Source of the DNA: Kribbella turkmenica
Lineage (GTDB): Bacteria; Actinomycetota; Actinomycetes; Propionibacteriales; Kribbellaceae
Reading direction: 5' to 3'
NCBI RefSeq assembly: GCF_004348725.1
Contig: NZ_SMKR01000022.1
Location: 1-57,719, forward strand
DNA: 57,719 nt
Part shown: piece after piece, positions 1-8,727 of the stretch
Layout of the letters: each line of letters starts with the position of its first letter
How positions within the stretch are numbered: the first letter of the stretch is position 1
Position numbers and translations under genes: made by a program
The notes under the pieces: model-generated
Seen by the model: the letters and a program-made list of their open reading frames with translations, nothing else
Told to the model about the DNA's origin: nothing
Databases searched by the model: none

Positions 1-2
1 CG

Positions 3-1178
3 CTGACGGCCACGATCGTCGACCCGACCCCGTTCGTCCGCGATCCCGCCGTACGGCCGACCGCGTCGCGCTCGTGGACCGTCGGCAGCACGCTGACGGC
101 CGCGCCGTCGGACGAGCCGGTCTCCTTCACCGGCTCGACGTCGACCGAGCACCCGGTCAGCGCCGACGAGGTCGTGTACGCGGAGACGACCCAGTCCGCC
201 ACCGCGCAGCCGCCGATCGCGTGGGCGCTGGACGGCAAGCCGGTCGCGAACCCCGGCAACGACCGGGACTTCGACCTCGAGCCGCTGAAGCTGACCGGCC
301 GGCACACGCTGACCGCGACCGCGGGCTCCCAGACGCTGACGTGGTCGGTCGACGGGGTCGAGCCGGTGGTCACGCCGACGCTGTCGAAGCCGCTGCTGGC
401 GGCGACCAAGCCGACCGGGCCGGAGTACGTCTACAACGACGCGTTCACGATGGGCCTGGCCGCCACCGACGACAGCGCCGGGTACGTCGTACCCGAGTTC
501 CGGGTGGACGGGGACGGTTGGTACAACTACTTCGGCTGGCCGACGGACGCGTCCGCGCCGTTCCGGTTCACCGCCGAGGGGACCGAGATCGACCAGCTCG
601 TCTACGGCAAGCTCGGCGTCCCGCGGGTGGTGCCGTGGGACGACGTCCCCTCCGGGTACGGCCGCCACCTGGTCGAGTACCGCGCCATCGATGCCTCCGG
701 CAACATCGGTACGCCGCGCCGGTTCGCGGTCACGTTGTTGCGTCCCGCCCCTGTCTGTACGACCACGGTCACCGGCGTCCGGAACGGCCCGCTGTCCGTC
801 CGGTCCGGCGTGACCTGTCTGTCCGGCGCCACTGTCAACGGGCCACTACTCGTCGGCCCCGGTGCGTCGGTCGTGGCGACGGACAGCCGGGTGACCGGCC
901 CGGTCCGCGCCGAGGGTGCGGCCGATCTGCACCTGCTGCGAAGCCGGGTCGACGGCCCGGTCAGTGCCGACGGGGTGACCCGGAGTCTGGTCGCGATCGG
1001 GACCACGGTCGACGGGCCGGTGTCCGTGACCAGGTCGCGGACGGTGGAGGCCGCCGTACTGGCCGGGAACACGATCGGCGGGCCGCTGAGGTGCTCGGGC
1101 AACGCGCCGGCGCCGGTCAACCTGGAGGCCCCGAACCGGGTCTCCGGGCCCCGGACCGGACAATGCTCGCGGCTGTGA
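3..1178 (+). CDS. C-terminal part of a large secreted repeat protein
   Basis: The reading frame is open from the first bases of the window, so the N-terminus lies upstream and only about 391 residues are visible. The visible part starts with beta-sandwich-like sequence. A stretch follows with features of OmpL47/Ig-like carbohydrate- or wall-associated modules (aromatic WYNYFGWP, then VEYRAIDASGNIG). The last 140 residues repeat a short Gly/Val/Ser unit around 'DGPVS' and 'VTGPV', which resembles a right-handed beta-helix. The four cysteines all lie in this last part. No transmembrane anchor or sortase signal is seen. I infer an extracellular enzyme tail or adhesin; the catalytic domain, if any, is off the window. 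Confidence 0.6.
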   Translation: MTATIVDPTPFVRDPAVRPTASRSWTVGSTLTAAPSDEPVSFTGSTSTEHPVSADEVVYAETTQSATAQPPIAWALDGKPVANPGNDRDFDLEPLKLTGRHTLTATAGSQTLTWSVDGVEPVVTPTLSKPLLAATKPTGPEYVYNDAFTMGLAATDDSAGYVVPEFRVDGDGWYNYFGWPTDASAPFRFTAEGTEIDQLVYGKLGVPRVVPWDDVPSGYGRHLVEYRAIDASGNIGTPRRFAVTLLRPAPVCTTTVTGVRNGPLSVRSGVTCLSGATVNGPLLVGPGASVVATDSRVTGPVRAEGAADLHLLRSRVDGPVSADGVTRSLVAIGTTVDGPVSVTRSRTVEAAVLAGNTIGGPLRCSGNAPAPVNLEAPNRVSGPRTGQCSRL

Positions 1179-1277
1179 GCTTCGCAGACATGCTTGTGAG
1201 TCTCGGTGACATGTCCGTCCACTCCCCAGTGCCCTAGTTTTTCGGTGCGGGATAATCCCGTCGTACTGGAGGGTGAG

Positions 1278-1778
1278 ATGAACGGACTGCGGGTGGCGTC
1301 GTTGCTGGCGGCCACGATGACCACGGGACTGATGGCGGGGATCTACGCGATCTACTCGAACGCCTTCATGCCCGGGCTGGCGAAGGTCGACGACAAGACC
1401 TTCGTGGGCGCGTTCCAGGCGGTCGACCGGGCCATCCTGAACCCGTTGTTCCTCGGGCTCGGCTTCCTCGGAGCGCTGGTGTTCACGCTGCTGGCCGGTC
1501 TGCTCAGCCTGAAGGAGAAGGCGCTGCCCTGGATCGCGGTGGCCTTCGCGCTGTACCTGGTCACGATGATCGTCACGGTCGCGGTGAACGTCCCGATGAA
1601 CGACGCGCTCAAGGCGGCCGGCGACCCGGAGACGATCGACGTCGCCGCGGCCCGGGCGGCCTTCGACGAGGCCCGGTGGCAGAGCTTCAACCTGGTCCGT
1701 GTGCTGCTCAGCACCGTCGCCTTCGGCCTCCTCGGCTGGGCGCTCTACCTGACCGGCACGTCGTCCGCCCAGCCCTGA
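1278..1778 (+). CDS. DUF1772 / anthrone-oxygenase-family membrane protein
   Basis: A 166-residue integral membrane protein with four predicted helices: an N-terminal one ending GIYAIYSN, one near FLGLGFLGALVFTLLAGLL, one near IAVAFALYLVTMIVTVAV, and a C-terminal VLLSTVAFGLLGWALYL. The middle 'VNVPMNDALK' motif is typical of the DUF1772 family, some members of which are annotated as anthrone oxygenases. The frame is open further upstream, but the ATG at 1278 is preceded by GGAGGG at good spacing and starts directly at the first helix. It is a single gene with no operon partner, so the role in this organism is unknown. Confidence 0.8.
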   Translation: MNGLRVASLLAATMTTGLMAGIYAIYSNAFMPGLAKVDDKTFVGAFQAVDRAILNPLFLGLGFLGALVFTLLAGLLSLKEKALPWIAVAFALYLVTMIVTVAVNVPMNDALKAAGDPETIDVAAARAAFDEARWQSFNLVRVLLSTVAFGLLGWALYLTGTSSAQP

Positions 1779-1878
1779 CACCGACGCCCTGGTACGGCGG
1801 CAATCGCTTCCCGGCCGCGGTCTCGGTGGTGTTCGCCGTTCTCGGGGCGGCTGAGAGGGCGTCTGGGACAATGGCCTC

Positions 1879-2706
1879 GTGGCACCTGTTCAAGCACCGC
1901 CTTCCCAGCAACTTCCCGCGGTTCAGAAACTGCGGGTCCGGTTCGCCAAGCGGGGGCGGCTGCGATTCACCTCACACCGGGACTTCCAGCGGGCGTTCGA
2001 GCGCGCCGTCCGCCGGGCCGACCTGCCGGTCGCGTTCTCGCACGGCTTCAGCCCGCACCCGAAGATCTCGTACGCCGGTGCCGCGCCGACCGGGGCCGCC
2101 TCGGAAGCGGAGTATCTGGAGATTTCGCTCACACACGAGCGGGACGCCGAGCAGGTCCGGGCCGCCCTGGACGCGGCTCTGCCGCCGGGACTGGACGTGC
2201 TCGAGGTGGTTGTCGCCGGGCCCGGCTCACTGGCCGACCGGCTGGAGGCGAGCGAGTGGCTGATCGCGCTGCCAGGCGTTGAATCGGACGCCGCGTCCGC
2301 CGCGGTGGAGACCTTTCTCGCCCGGGAGGAAATTCTGGTCGAGCGCATGACCAAACGGGGACTTCGCTCGTTCGACTGTCGGGACGCCGTTCTGCGACTC
2401 ACCGTCGCGCACGAACCGGCGCCGGTTGAGACGTGTGCGATACTAAAAGTGGTGTTACGGCACGGAACCCCGGCCGTGAGACCCGACGACGTTCTCGCCG
2501 GCGTGCTCGACGTAGCGACGCTCCCGGTGACGGGCCCGGCTCTGTTGACCAGGCTCGCCCAGGGCCCGCTCATCGCGGCCTCCGGCACGGTGGACGACCC
2601 GCTCGCTCGTGACCGCGACGCCACCCAGGCGACCGCGACCGGCCAGGCGGACGACCACCAGACGCATCCAGCGGAGGGCGACGCCGCCGCTCCCTCCGAG
2701 CCCTGA
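1879..2706 (+). CDS. TIGR03936 / DUF2344 family protein (radical-SAM-associated)
   Basis: A 275-residue protein from a GTG start. The N-terminal 110 residues match the DUF2344 family: a KRGRLRFTSHRDFQRAFERA segment and 'FSHGFSPHPKISYA'. In many actinobacteria this family is encoded beside a B12-binding radical SAM protein (TIGR03960) and directly before the RNase E/G gene, where it is thought to take part in RNA modification or maturation. Here the RNase E/G gene does follow, but the gene upstream is DUF1772 and no radical SAM partner is visible. The C-terminal ~50 residues are low-complexity and probably disordered. Biochemical function is unknown. Confidence 0.8.
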   Translation: MAPVQAPPSQQLPAVQKLRVRFAKRGRLRFTSHRDFQRAFERAVRRADLPVAFSHGFSPHPKISYAGAAPTGAASEAEYLEISLTHERDAEQVRAALDAALPPGLDVLEVVVAGPGSLADRLEASEWLIALPGVESDAASAAVETFLAREEILVERMTKRGLRSFDCRDAVLRLTVAHEPAPVETCAILKVVLRHGTPAVRPDDVLAGVLDVATLPVTGPALLTRLAQGPLIAASGTVDDPLARDRDATQATATGQADDHQTHPAEGDAAAPSEP

Positions 2707-2847
2707 GCACGGGCGGAGCGGATCCAGCAGGCTTCCGCCGCCCGGCACCGATGCCGGGTGAGGCGAACCGTGACCGCCCAGGTGGCAGCGCCGGACCCGT
2801 GACAGGGGTCGCAGGATGCGCCGCAGGGCTTGAGGAGACCGCACCAC

Positions 2848-5800
2848 ATGCTCGACAACGAGCCGACCACCGAAGCAGCCGAATCGGCCGCACCCGCCCA
2901 GGAGCAGCCCACCGCCGGCAGGACCGCGAACAAGGCTGCCACTGCGAAGAAGACGACCACCACGCGCAAGCGGACGGCCAGGAAGACCGCCGCCGCCGGG
3001 GACGTCCCCACCCAGTCCGACGGCGAGACCGCCGACCCGGCCCCGGTGAAGAAGGCCGCCGCCAAGAAGGCGGCCGCGAAGAAGACCGCGGCCAAGAAGA
3101 CCGCCGCCACCAAGAAGACCGCCGCGAAGAAGACCGCGAGCAAGCGGACCGCGAAGCAGGCCGCCGCCCAGGACGCGCTCCCGGAGCAGGCGGAGGCGGC
3201 TCCCATCTTCGGCGCGCCGGAGACGTCCACCGCCGACGCCGGCCCGGTGGTCGAGAGCGCCCCGGCACCGGCGAAGAAGACCGCCCGCAAGCGCACCACC
3301 AAGAAGTCGGCCACGCAGGGCCTCATGACCACCGACAGCCCGGTGTCCGACGGCCCGGTCGCCGACGCGGAGACCGCGCCCGGCACCGCCGACGCGGCCC
3401 AGGCGAACGCCGGGGCCGCGCAGGCCGACTCCGGCGCCGCGCAGGCTGACTCGGCGCAGGCGGGGACCGGCTCGCGCGGCCGGCGCTCCCGCAACCGCGC
3501 TCGTGCCGCGGACACCTCGACCGAGGACTCGACGGCGTCGGCCGGACGCGCCGACGGCGTCATCCAGGCGGGCGAGGGTGCCACCCCGGCCGCCGAGACC
3601 GAGCGGACCGACGCGGCGCAGACCGACGAGACGCCCCAGCGGCGGACCCGGCGCCGGGCTCCGGCCGCGGCCGCGGTGCTGTTCCAGGCACCCGACGTAC
3701 CGGCGCAGGCGCCCGCGCAGGCCGCGTCGACCAGCCCGGTCGAGGCGACCCCGCAGCCCGACGAGGCCACGGCCGAGCCGGGGGTCGACGAGCAGCCGAC
3801 CACCACCCGCCGCCGGCGCAACCGCCGGACCAAGGACGCCGAGGAGGTCGCCGCCGAGCGCGCCGAGCCGGTGGCCGCGGCCGCGGAAGCGGTCGCCGAG
3901 ACCACCGAGGACGCCGAGTCCGACGCTCAGTCCGAGGACGGCGAGGAGGGCGGCGAGGGCGGCCGTCGCCGCCGCCGTCGCCGCGGTGGCCGTCGCCGCC
4001 GCAAGTCCGGTGACGCCGACGGGGCCGACGACAGCTCCGACGAGCAAGGCGACGACGACGAGAGCGACGCCGAGTCCGGCGCCGACGACGAGCAGGACGC
4101 CGCGGCCGACACCGACGACGACGGCGAGGACGGCGAGGGCTCGGGCAGTTCGACCCGGCGCCGCCGCCGGCGTCGTCGCCGCAAGGGCGAGGACAGCGCC
4201 GCGTCGCCGGACGACCCGGACGAGACCGTCGTCCGTGTCCGCGAGCCGCGCAGCAAGAACACCGCGAACGAGATCACCGCGGTCGAGGGTTCGACCCGGC
4301 TGGAGGCGAAGAAGCAGCGCCGCCGTGAGGGCCGCGCCGCCGGCCGCCGCCGGGCGCCGATCGTGACCGAGGCCGAGTTCCTGGCCCGGCGCGAGTCGGT
4401 CGAGCGGACGATGGTGATCCGTGCCCGGGGCGACCTGACCCAGATCGCCGTCTCCGAGGACAACGTCCTGGTCGAGCACTACGTCGCCCAGGAGGAGCAG
4501 GTCTCGCTGATCGGCAACGTGTACCTCGGCCGGGTGCAGAACGTGCTGCCCAGCATGGAGGCCGCGTTCATCGACATCGGCAAGGGCCGCAACGCCGTGC
4601 TGTACGCCGGTGAGGTCGACTGGGCCACGCTCGGCGGGGCCAACGGCCCGCGGAAGATCGAGCAGGTGCTGAAGTCCGGCCAGTCGGTGCTGGTCCAGGT
4701 GACCAAGGACCCGATCGGTCACAAGGGCGCCCGGCTGACCAACCAGATCAGCCTGCCCGGCCGGTACGTCGTCTACGTCCCGCGCGGCGGCAACGGCGGC
4801 ATCAGCCGCAAGCTGCCGGACACCGAGCGCAACCGGCTGAAGACGATCCTCAAGGACATCGTCCCGGACGAGGCCGGCGTGATCGTCCGGACCGCCGCCG
4901 AGGGTGCTTCGGAGGACGAGCTGACGGCCGACGTCAGCCGGCTGCAGAAGTACTGGACCGACATCGACAAGAAGTCGAAGAACGGCCAGTCCCCGCAGTT
5001 GCTGCACGGCGAGCCGGACCTGCTGATCCGGGTGGTCCGCGACCTGTTCACCGAGGACTTCACCAAGCTGGTGATCTCCGGTGAGGAGGCCTACGACCAG
5101 GTCCGCGAGTACGTCTCCGACGTCGCTCCGCATCTGGCCGACCGGGTGGAGAAGTGGACCGGGGACGGTGACGTCTTCGCGAACTTCCGGATCGACGAGC
5201 AGATCAAGAAGGCCCTGGACCGCAAGGTCTGGCTGCCGTCCGGCGGATCGCTGATCATCGACCGGACCGAGGCGATGACGGTCGTCGACGTGAACACCGG
5301 CAAGTTCACCGGCTCCGGCGGCAACCTCGAGGAGACCGTCACCAAGAACAACCTGGAGGCGGCCGAGGAGATCGTCCGGCAGCTCCGGCTCCGCGACATC
5401 GGCGGCATCATCGTCATCGACTTCATCGACATGGTGCTGGAGTCGAACCGCGACCTCGTGCTCCGCCGCCTGGTCGAGTGCCTTGGCCGGGACCGGACCA
5501 AGCACCAGGTCGCCGAGGTCACCTCGCTCGGCCTGGTCCAGATGACCCGCAAGCGGATCGGCACCGGCCTGCTCGAGGCGTTCAGCGAGAACTGCGACCA
5601 CTGCGGCGGCCGCGGTCTCATCCTGCACGACGAGCCGAAGGAGTCCCGTCGGCGCGACAGCCGCGGCGGCGGCAACGGCGGGGCCAACGGCGGCGGCAAC
5701 GGCGGCGGCCAGGACCAGAAGGCCGCGCAGGACGGCGAGGGCGGCCGCAAGGGCTCCCGCCGCCGGGGCCGGGGCAAGGGCCGCTCCGAGGAGGAGCAGA

Positions 5801-6153
5801 CCGAGCCGGAGACCCCGCAGCACAACGGCGACGCCGTCCAGCGGCTGGCCCAGATCGCCGCGGCGACGGCGAAGAAGGACGAGCCGGCGATCGGGGACGA
5901 GCAGGTGGCCCCGGAGGAGTCCGGTACGCCGGAGCCGACCGGCTACCCGGTGTCCGCCGAGGCCGAGCAGCACGTCAGCCCCGAGGGGACCGGTTTCCCG
6001 GCCCCCACGGACGGCGGTAACGCGGCGCAGAACGGTGTGCAGAAGCCCAGCAGGCGCCGGCGCAGTCGTTCGAAGAAGGCGGACAGCGACGCCGCTGGTG
6101 CCGAGAACCACGCCGCCGTGGCGTCCGAAGACCTGGTGTCGGCCGGTCACTGA
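2848..6153 (+). CDS. rne: Ribonuclease E/G
   Basis: Endoribonuclease that cleaves single-stranded AU-rich RNA in mRNA decay and rRNA maturation. The protein has about 1,101 residues from the ATG at 2848, which has GAGGAG 10 nt upstream; an in-frame TTG at 2830 would put that site inside the gene. The first ~510 residues are low-complexity: Lys/Ala/Thr repeats of AAKKTA type, then runs of arginine alternating with acidic stretches. The S1 RNA-binding domain lies near 545-600 (GNVYLGRVQNVLPSMEAAF). The DNase-I-like catalytic part carries VVDVNTGKF and IIVIDFIDM, which hold the Mg-binding aspartates (about 812-860). The Zn-link CDHCGGRG is near 915. The tail is Gly/Asn-rich and basic. Gene order before rplU-rpmA-obg is conserved in actinobacteria. 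Confidence 0.95.
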   Translation: MLDNEPTTEAAESAAPAQEQPTAGRTANKAATAKKTTTTRKRTARKTAAAGDVPTQSDGETADPAPVKKAAAKKAAAKKTAAKKTAATKKTAAKKTASKRTAKQAAAQDALPEQAEAAPIFGAPETSTADAGPVVESAPAPAKKTARKRTTKKSATQGLMTTDSPVSDGPVADAETAPGTADAAQANAGAAQADSGAAQADSAQAGTGSRGRRSRNRARAADTSTEDSTASAGRADGVIQAGEGATPAAETERTDAAQTDETPQRRTRRRAPAAAAVLFQAPDVPAQAPAQAASTSPVEATPQPDEATAEPGVDEQPTTTRRRRNRRTKDAEEVAAERAEPVAAAAEAVAETTEDAESDAQSEDGEEGGEGGRRRRRRRGGRRRRKSGDADGADDSSDEQGDDDESDAESGADDEQDAAADTDDDGEDGEGSGSSTRRRRRRRRRKGEDSAASPDDPDETVVRVREPRSKNTANEITAVEGSTRLEAKKQRRREGRAAGRRRAPIVTEAEFLARRESVERTMVIRARGDLTQIAVSEDNVLVEHYVAQEEQVSLIGNVYLGRVQNVLPSMEAAFIDIGKGRNAVLYAGEVDWATLGGANGPRKIEQVLKSGQSVLVQVTKDPIGHKGARLTNQISLPGRYVVYVPRGGNGGISRKLPDTERNRLKTILKDIVPDEAGVIVRTAAEGASEDELTADVSRLQKYWTDIDKKSKNGQSPQLLHGEPDLLIRVVRDLFTEDFTKLVISGEEAYDQVREYVSDVAPHLADRVEKWTGDGDVFANFRIDEQIKKALDRKVWLPSGGSLIIDRTEAMTVVDVNTGKFTGSGGNLEETVTKNNLEAAEEIVRQLRLRDIGGIIVIDFIDMVLESNRDLVLRRLVECLGRDRTKHQVAEVTSLGLVQMTRKRIGTGLLEAFSENCDHCGGRGLILHDEPKESRRRDSRGGGNGGANGGGNGGGQDQKAAQDGEGGRKGSRRRGRGKGRSEEEQTEPETPQHNGDAVQRLAQIAAATAKKDEPAIGDEQVAPEESGTPEPTGYPVSAEAEQHVSPEGTGFPAPTDGGNAAQNGVQKPSRRRRSRSKKADSDAAGAENHAAVASEDLVSAGH

Positions 6154-6241
6154 GCCGATTTCCAGTTTGCAAGCCGAGCGTTGTAAACTTGCAGATCGGT
6201 GCGCCAGGTGCGCGCCGCCCTTGTGTTGGCAGTGTGTAAGT

Positions 6242-6275
6242 GTGTGAGGAACGCTTCCTCGCGTGGTTCTCACAC
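6242..6275 (+). promoter_or_regulatory. Leader hairpin upstream of rplU
   Basis: In the 171-nt gap before rplU, GTGTGAGGAAC at 6242-6252 pairs with GTTCTCACAC at 6266-6275, leaving one bulged G and a C-rich loop. Ribosomal protein operons starting with L21 often have structured autoregulatory leaders. A TAAACT at 6184-6189 could be the -10 box, without a convincing -35. Regulation is an inference from position and structure only. Confidence 0.45.
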
Positions 6276-6324
6276 CGTCACACGCCGTACTGAACTTCCG
6301 AACCAGCAGAGAGTGAGATCCACG

Positions 6325-6642
6325 GTGTACGCGATCGTGCGCAGTGGCGGCACCCAGCAGAAGGTCGCCGTCGGCGATGTCATCGAGATCGACAGCCTGA
6401 CGGACCAGGTCGGCGACACGGTTTCGCTGCCCGCAGTCCTCGTCGTCGATGGCGACACCGTGACGTCCGACGCGGCCGCGCTGGCGAAGGTGGCCGTCTC
6501 GGCCGAGGTCCTGGGCCGCACCAAGGGCCCGAAGATCAACATCCTCAAGTACAAGAACAAGACCGGTTACCGCAAGCGCCAGGGGCACCGTCAGCACTAC
6601 ACCCAGGTCAAGGTCACCGCGATCGACGCTAAGAAGAAGTGA
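6325..6642 (+). CDS. rplU: 50S ribosomal protein L21
   Basis: A 105-residue protein beginning [14 protein letters not shown], the usual L21 start, so the GTG at 6325 is chosen over longer in-frame options. It has the conserved C-terminal KKRQGHRQ-like segment ([19 protein letters not shown]). L21 binds 23S rRNA in the large subunit. It is followed 12 nt later by rpmA, the standard pair. Confidence 0.97.
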   Translation: MYAIVRSGGTQQKVAVGDVIEIDSLTDQVGDTVSLPAVLVVDGDTVTSDAAALAKVAVSAEVLGRTKGPKINILKYKNKTGYRKRQGHRQHYTQVKVTAIDAKKK

Positions 6643-6654
6643 GCTGATCCAGAC

Positions 6655-6915
6655 ATGGCACACAAAAAGGGAGCGGCGTCGACCCGTAACGGTCGTGACT
6701 CCAACGCGCAGCGGCTCGGCGTGAAGCGGTACGGCGGTCAGCTGGTCAACGCCGGCGAGATCATCGTCCGCCAGCGGGGCACGCACTTCCACCCGGGCAA
6801 CCTGGTCGGCCGCGGCGGGGACGACACCCTGTTCGCGCTGGCCGAGGGCACGGTGGAGTTCGGCACCCGGCGCGGTCGCCGCGTCGTCAACATCGTCCCG
6901 GCCCCGGCGGAGTAA
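6655..6915 (+). CDS. rpmA: 50S ribosomal protein L27
   Basis: An 86-residue protein starting [16 protein letters not shown], with the classic '[10 protein letters not shown]' and '[11 protein letters not shown]' segments. The N-terminus reaches the peptidyl transferase centre in assembled ribosomes. There is no N-terminal extension needing cleavage of the firmicute type. It is the last gene before a strong hairpin, so rplU-rpmA form a two-gene unit. Confidence 0.97.
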   Translation: MAHKKGAASTRNGRDSNAQRLGVKRYGGQLVNAGEIIVRQRGTHFHPGNLVGRGGDDTLFALAEGTVEFGTRRGRRVVNIVPAPAE

Positions 6916-6946
6916 TCCCGCCACCCGGACGTATTTCAAGCTCTGT

Positions 6947-6985
6947 CGAAGGGCGGGTCGCGGAATACCGCGCACCCGCCCTTCG
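6947..6985 (+). terminator. Strong terminator hairpin after rpmA
   Basis: A 12-bp perfect outer stem (CGAAGGGCGGGT / ACCCGCCCTTCG) encloses a second 5-bp stem (CGCGG-AATA-CCGCG). There is no clear U-tract, as is common in actinobacteria. It separates rplU-rpmA from obg. Confidence 0.8.
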
Positions 6986-7018
6986 GCTATGTAAGAGGAG
7001 ACCACAAGCCCCGCTCCT

Positions 7019-7108
7019 CCTCGCTTCGCCCGGCGCGGGGGACGGACAGGAACCCGTCCCGCTCGGGGCGGGTGGATGGAGACCTCGCTCCGCTCGGCGC
7101 GGGGGACG
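7019..7108 (+). repeat. Duplicated 26-bp unit in the obg leader
   Basis: A 26-nt sequence ending CGGCGCGGGGGACG occurs at 7019-7044 and again at 7083-7108 with two mismatches, 64 bp apart. Each copy is followed by GACAGGAA; the second such tail is part of the region just before the obg ATG. It may be a duplicated leader or ribosome-binding region, or a GC-rich hairpin array. Function is unknown. Confidence 0.6.
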
Positions 7109-7137
7109 TAGGACCGACAGGAAGTAGAGAAGCACCG

Positions 7138-8721
7138 ATGGCGATTCCCAGCTTTGTCGATCGGGTCACGGTGCATGTCACCGCGGGCCGCGGCGGAAAC
7201 GGCTGCGCCTCGGTGCACCGGGAGAAGTTCAAGCCGCTCGGCGGCCCCGACGGCGGCAACGGCGGTGACGGCGGCAGCGTGATCCTCCGCGTGGACCCGG
7301 ACACCACCACGCTCGTCGACTACCACCGGTCCAGTCACCGCACCGCCACGAATGGTGCCCAGGGCAAGGGTGACCACCAGGCCGGCAGCAACGGCGCCGA
7401 CGTCGTCCTGCCGGTTCCGGACGGCACGGTGATCAGTACGCCGGAGGGCGAGGTGCTGGCGGATCTCGTCGGCCCTGGCGCGGAGTTCGTCGCGGCCCAG
7501 GGCGGCAAGGGCGGCCTCGGGAACGCCGCACTGGCGAGCAACTCGCGGAAGGCGCCCGGCTTCGCGCTGCTCGGCGAGGACGGCGAGGAGCGCACTCTCG
7601 TCCTCGAGCTGAAGGTGGTCGCGGACGTCGGCCTGGTCGGGTTCCCGAGCGCCGGCAAGTCCTCGCTGGTCGCGTCGATCAGCCGGGCCCGGCCGAAGAT
7701 CGCCGACTACCCGTTCACCACGCTGATCCCGAACCTCGGTGTGGTCGTCGCCGGTGACATCACGTTCACGGTGGCGGACGTACCCGGGTTGATCGAGGGA
7801 GCGAGCGAGGGACGTGGGCTCGGGCACGACTTCCTCCGGCACGTCGAGCGCTGCGCCGCGCTGGTGCACGTGATCGACTGCGCGACGTACGAGCCCGGCC
7901 GGGACCCGCTCAGCGATCTCGACACGATCGAGGCCGAGCTGCGGGCGCACGGCGGGCTCCAGGATCGGCCGCGACTCGTTGCCCTGAACAAGATCGACGT
8001 ACCGGACGCCCGGGAGATCGCCGAGATGGTGCAGGCCGAGCTCGAGGAGCGCGGGCTGCGGGTGTTCCCGATCTCGACCGCGAGCCACGAGGGCCTGGAG
8101 GCGCTGAAGTTCGCGATGGCCGAGATCGTCGGTCAGCGCCGGGCCGAGGCGGACAAGCCCGACACCACACGGATCGTGATCCGGCCGCAGGTGCAGGGCG
8201 GTCCTGAGTTCAAGGTGAAGAAGCTGCCGGACGACGGCGGCTGGCTGGTGCAGGGCGAGAAGCCCGAGCGCTGGGTGAAGCAGACCGACTTCGCGAACGC
8301 GGAGGCGACCGGCTACCTGGCCGACCGGCTGAACCGGCTCGGGGTGGAGAAGGAGCTGCTGGAGCTGGGTGCGGTCGAGGGCGACGCGGTCGTCATCGGC
8401 GACGGCCCGAACGCGATCGTGTTCGACTTCGCCCCCGAGGTCCAGGCCGGTGCGGAGATCCTGGCCCGGCGTGGTGAGGACCACCGGCTGGAGGAGCCAC
8501 GTCCGGCGGCGCAGCGGCGCAGGCAGAAGGACACGGAGTACCACGCCCACCGGTCCGGTGAGCTGGTGACGGACCGGTCCGAGTACGGGCAGGGCTGGGT
8601 CGAGGACGAGGTCGATCTGTCCCCGGCCGAGGCCAAGCGAGCGGCAGAGAAGGCGGAGAAGCTGGCGCGCAAGGAAGCGCGTGGGCTCGAAGCTCAGAAG
8701 GAACTCGACCAGAACGGTTGA
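7138..8721 (+). CDS. obg: GTPase ObgE/CgtA
   Basis: Essential GTPase of 50S assembly and the stress response, 527 residues. It has three domains: the glycine-rich Obg fold (1-160, [13 protein letters not shown]), the G domain (G1 GFPSAGKSS near 168, G3 [10 protein letters not shown]4 NKID), and a C-terminal OCT domain ([12 protein letters not shown]...). A charged, disordered tail of ~80 residues follows. The ATG at 7138 gives the standard [10 protein letters not shown] start; an upstream in-frame start is not supported. proB follows after 6 nt, suggesting cotranscription. Confidence 0.96.
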   Translation: MAIPSFVDRVTVHVTAGRGGNGCASVHREKFKPLGGPDGGNGGDGGSVILRVDPDTTTLVDYHRSSHRTATNGAQGKGDHQAGSNGADVVLPVPDGTVISTPEGEVLADLVGPGAEFVAAQGGKGGLGNAALASNSRKAPGFALLGEDGEERTLVLELKVVADVGLVGFPSAGKSSLVASISRARPKIADYPFTTLIPNLGVVVAGDITFTVADVPGLIEGASEGRGLGHDFLRHVERCAALVHVIDCATYEPGRDPLSDLDTIEAELRAHGGLQDRPRLVALNKIDVPDAREIAEMVQAELEERGLRVFPISTASHEGLEALKFAMAEIVGQRRAEADKPDTTRIVIRPQVQGGPEFKVKKLPDDGGWLVQGEKPERWVKQTDFANAEATGYLADRLNRLGVEKELLELGAVEGDAVVIGDGPNAIVFDFAPEVQAGAEILARRGEDHRLEEPRPAAQRRRQKDTEYHAHRSGELVTDRSEYGQGWVEDEVDLSPAEAKRAAEKAEKLARKEARGLEAQKELDQNG

Positions 8722-8727
8722 CACCTG

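Noticed and set aside
1923..3905. A 660-codon minus-strand frame
   Set aside because: Antisense to the TIGR03936 and rne genes; Ala/Ser-rich composition with no recognisable domain.
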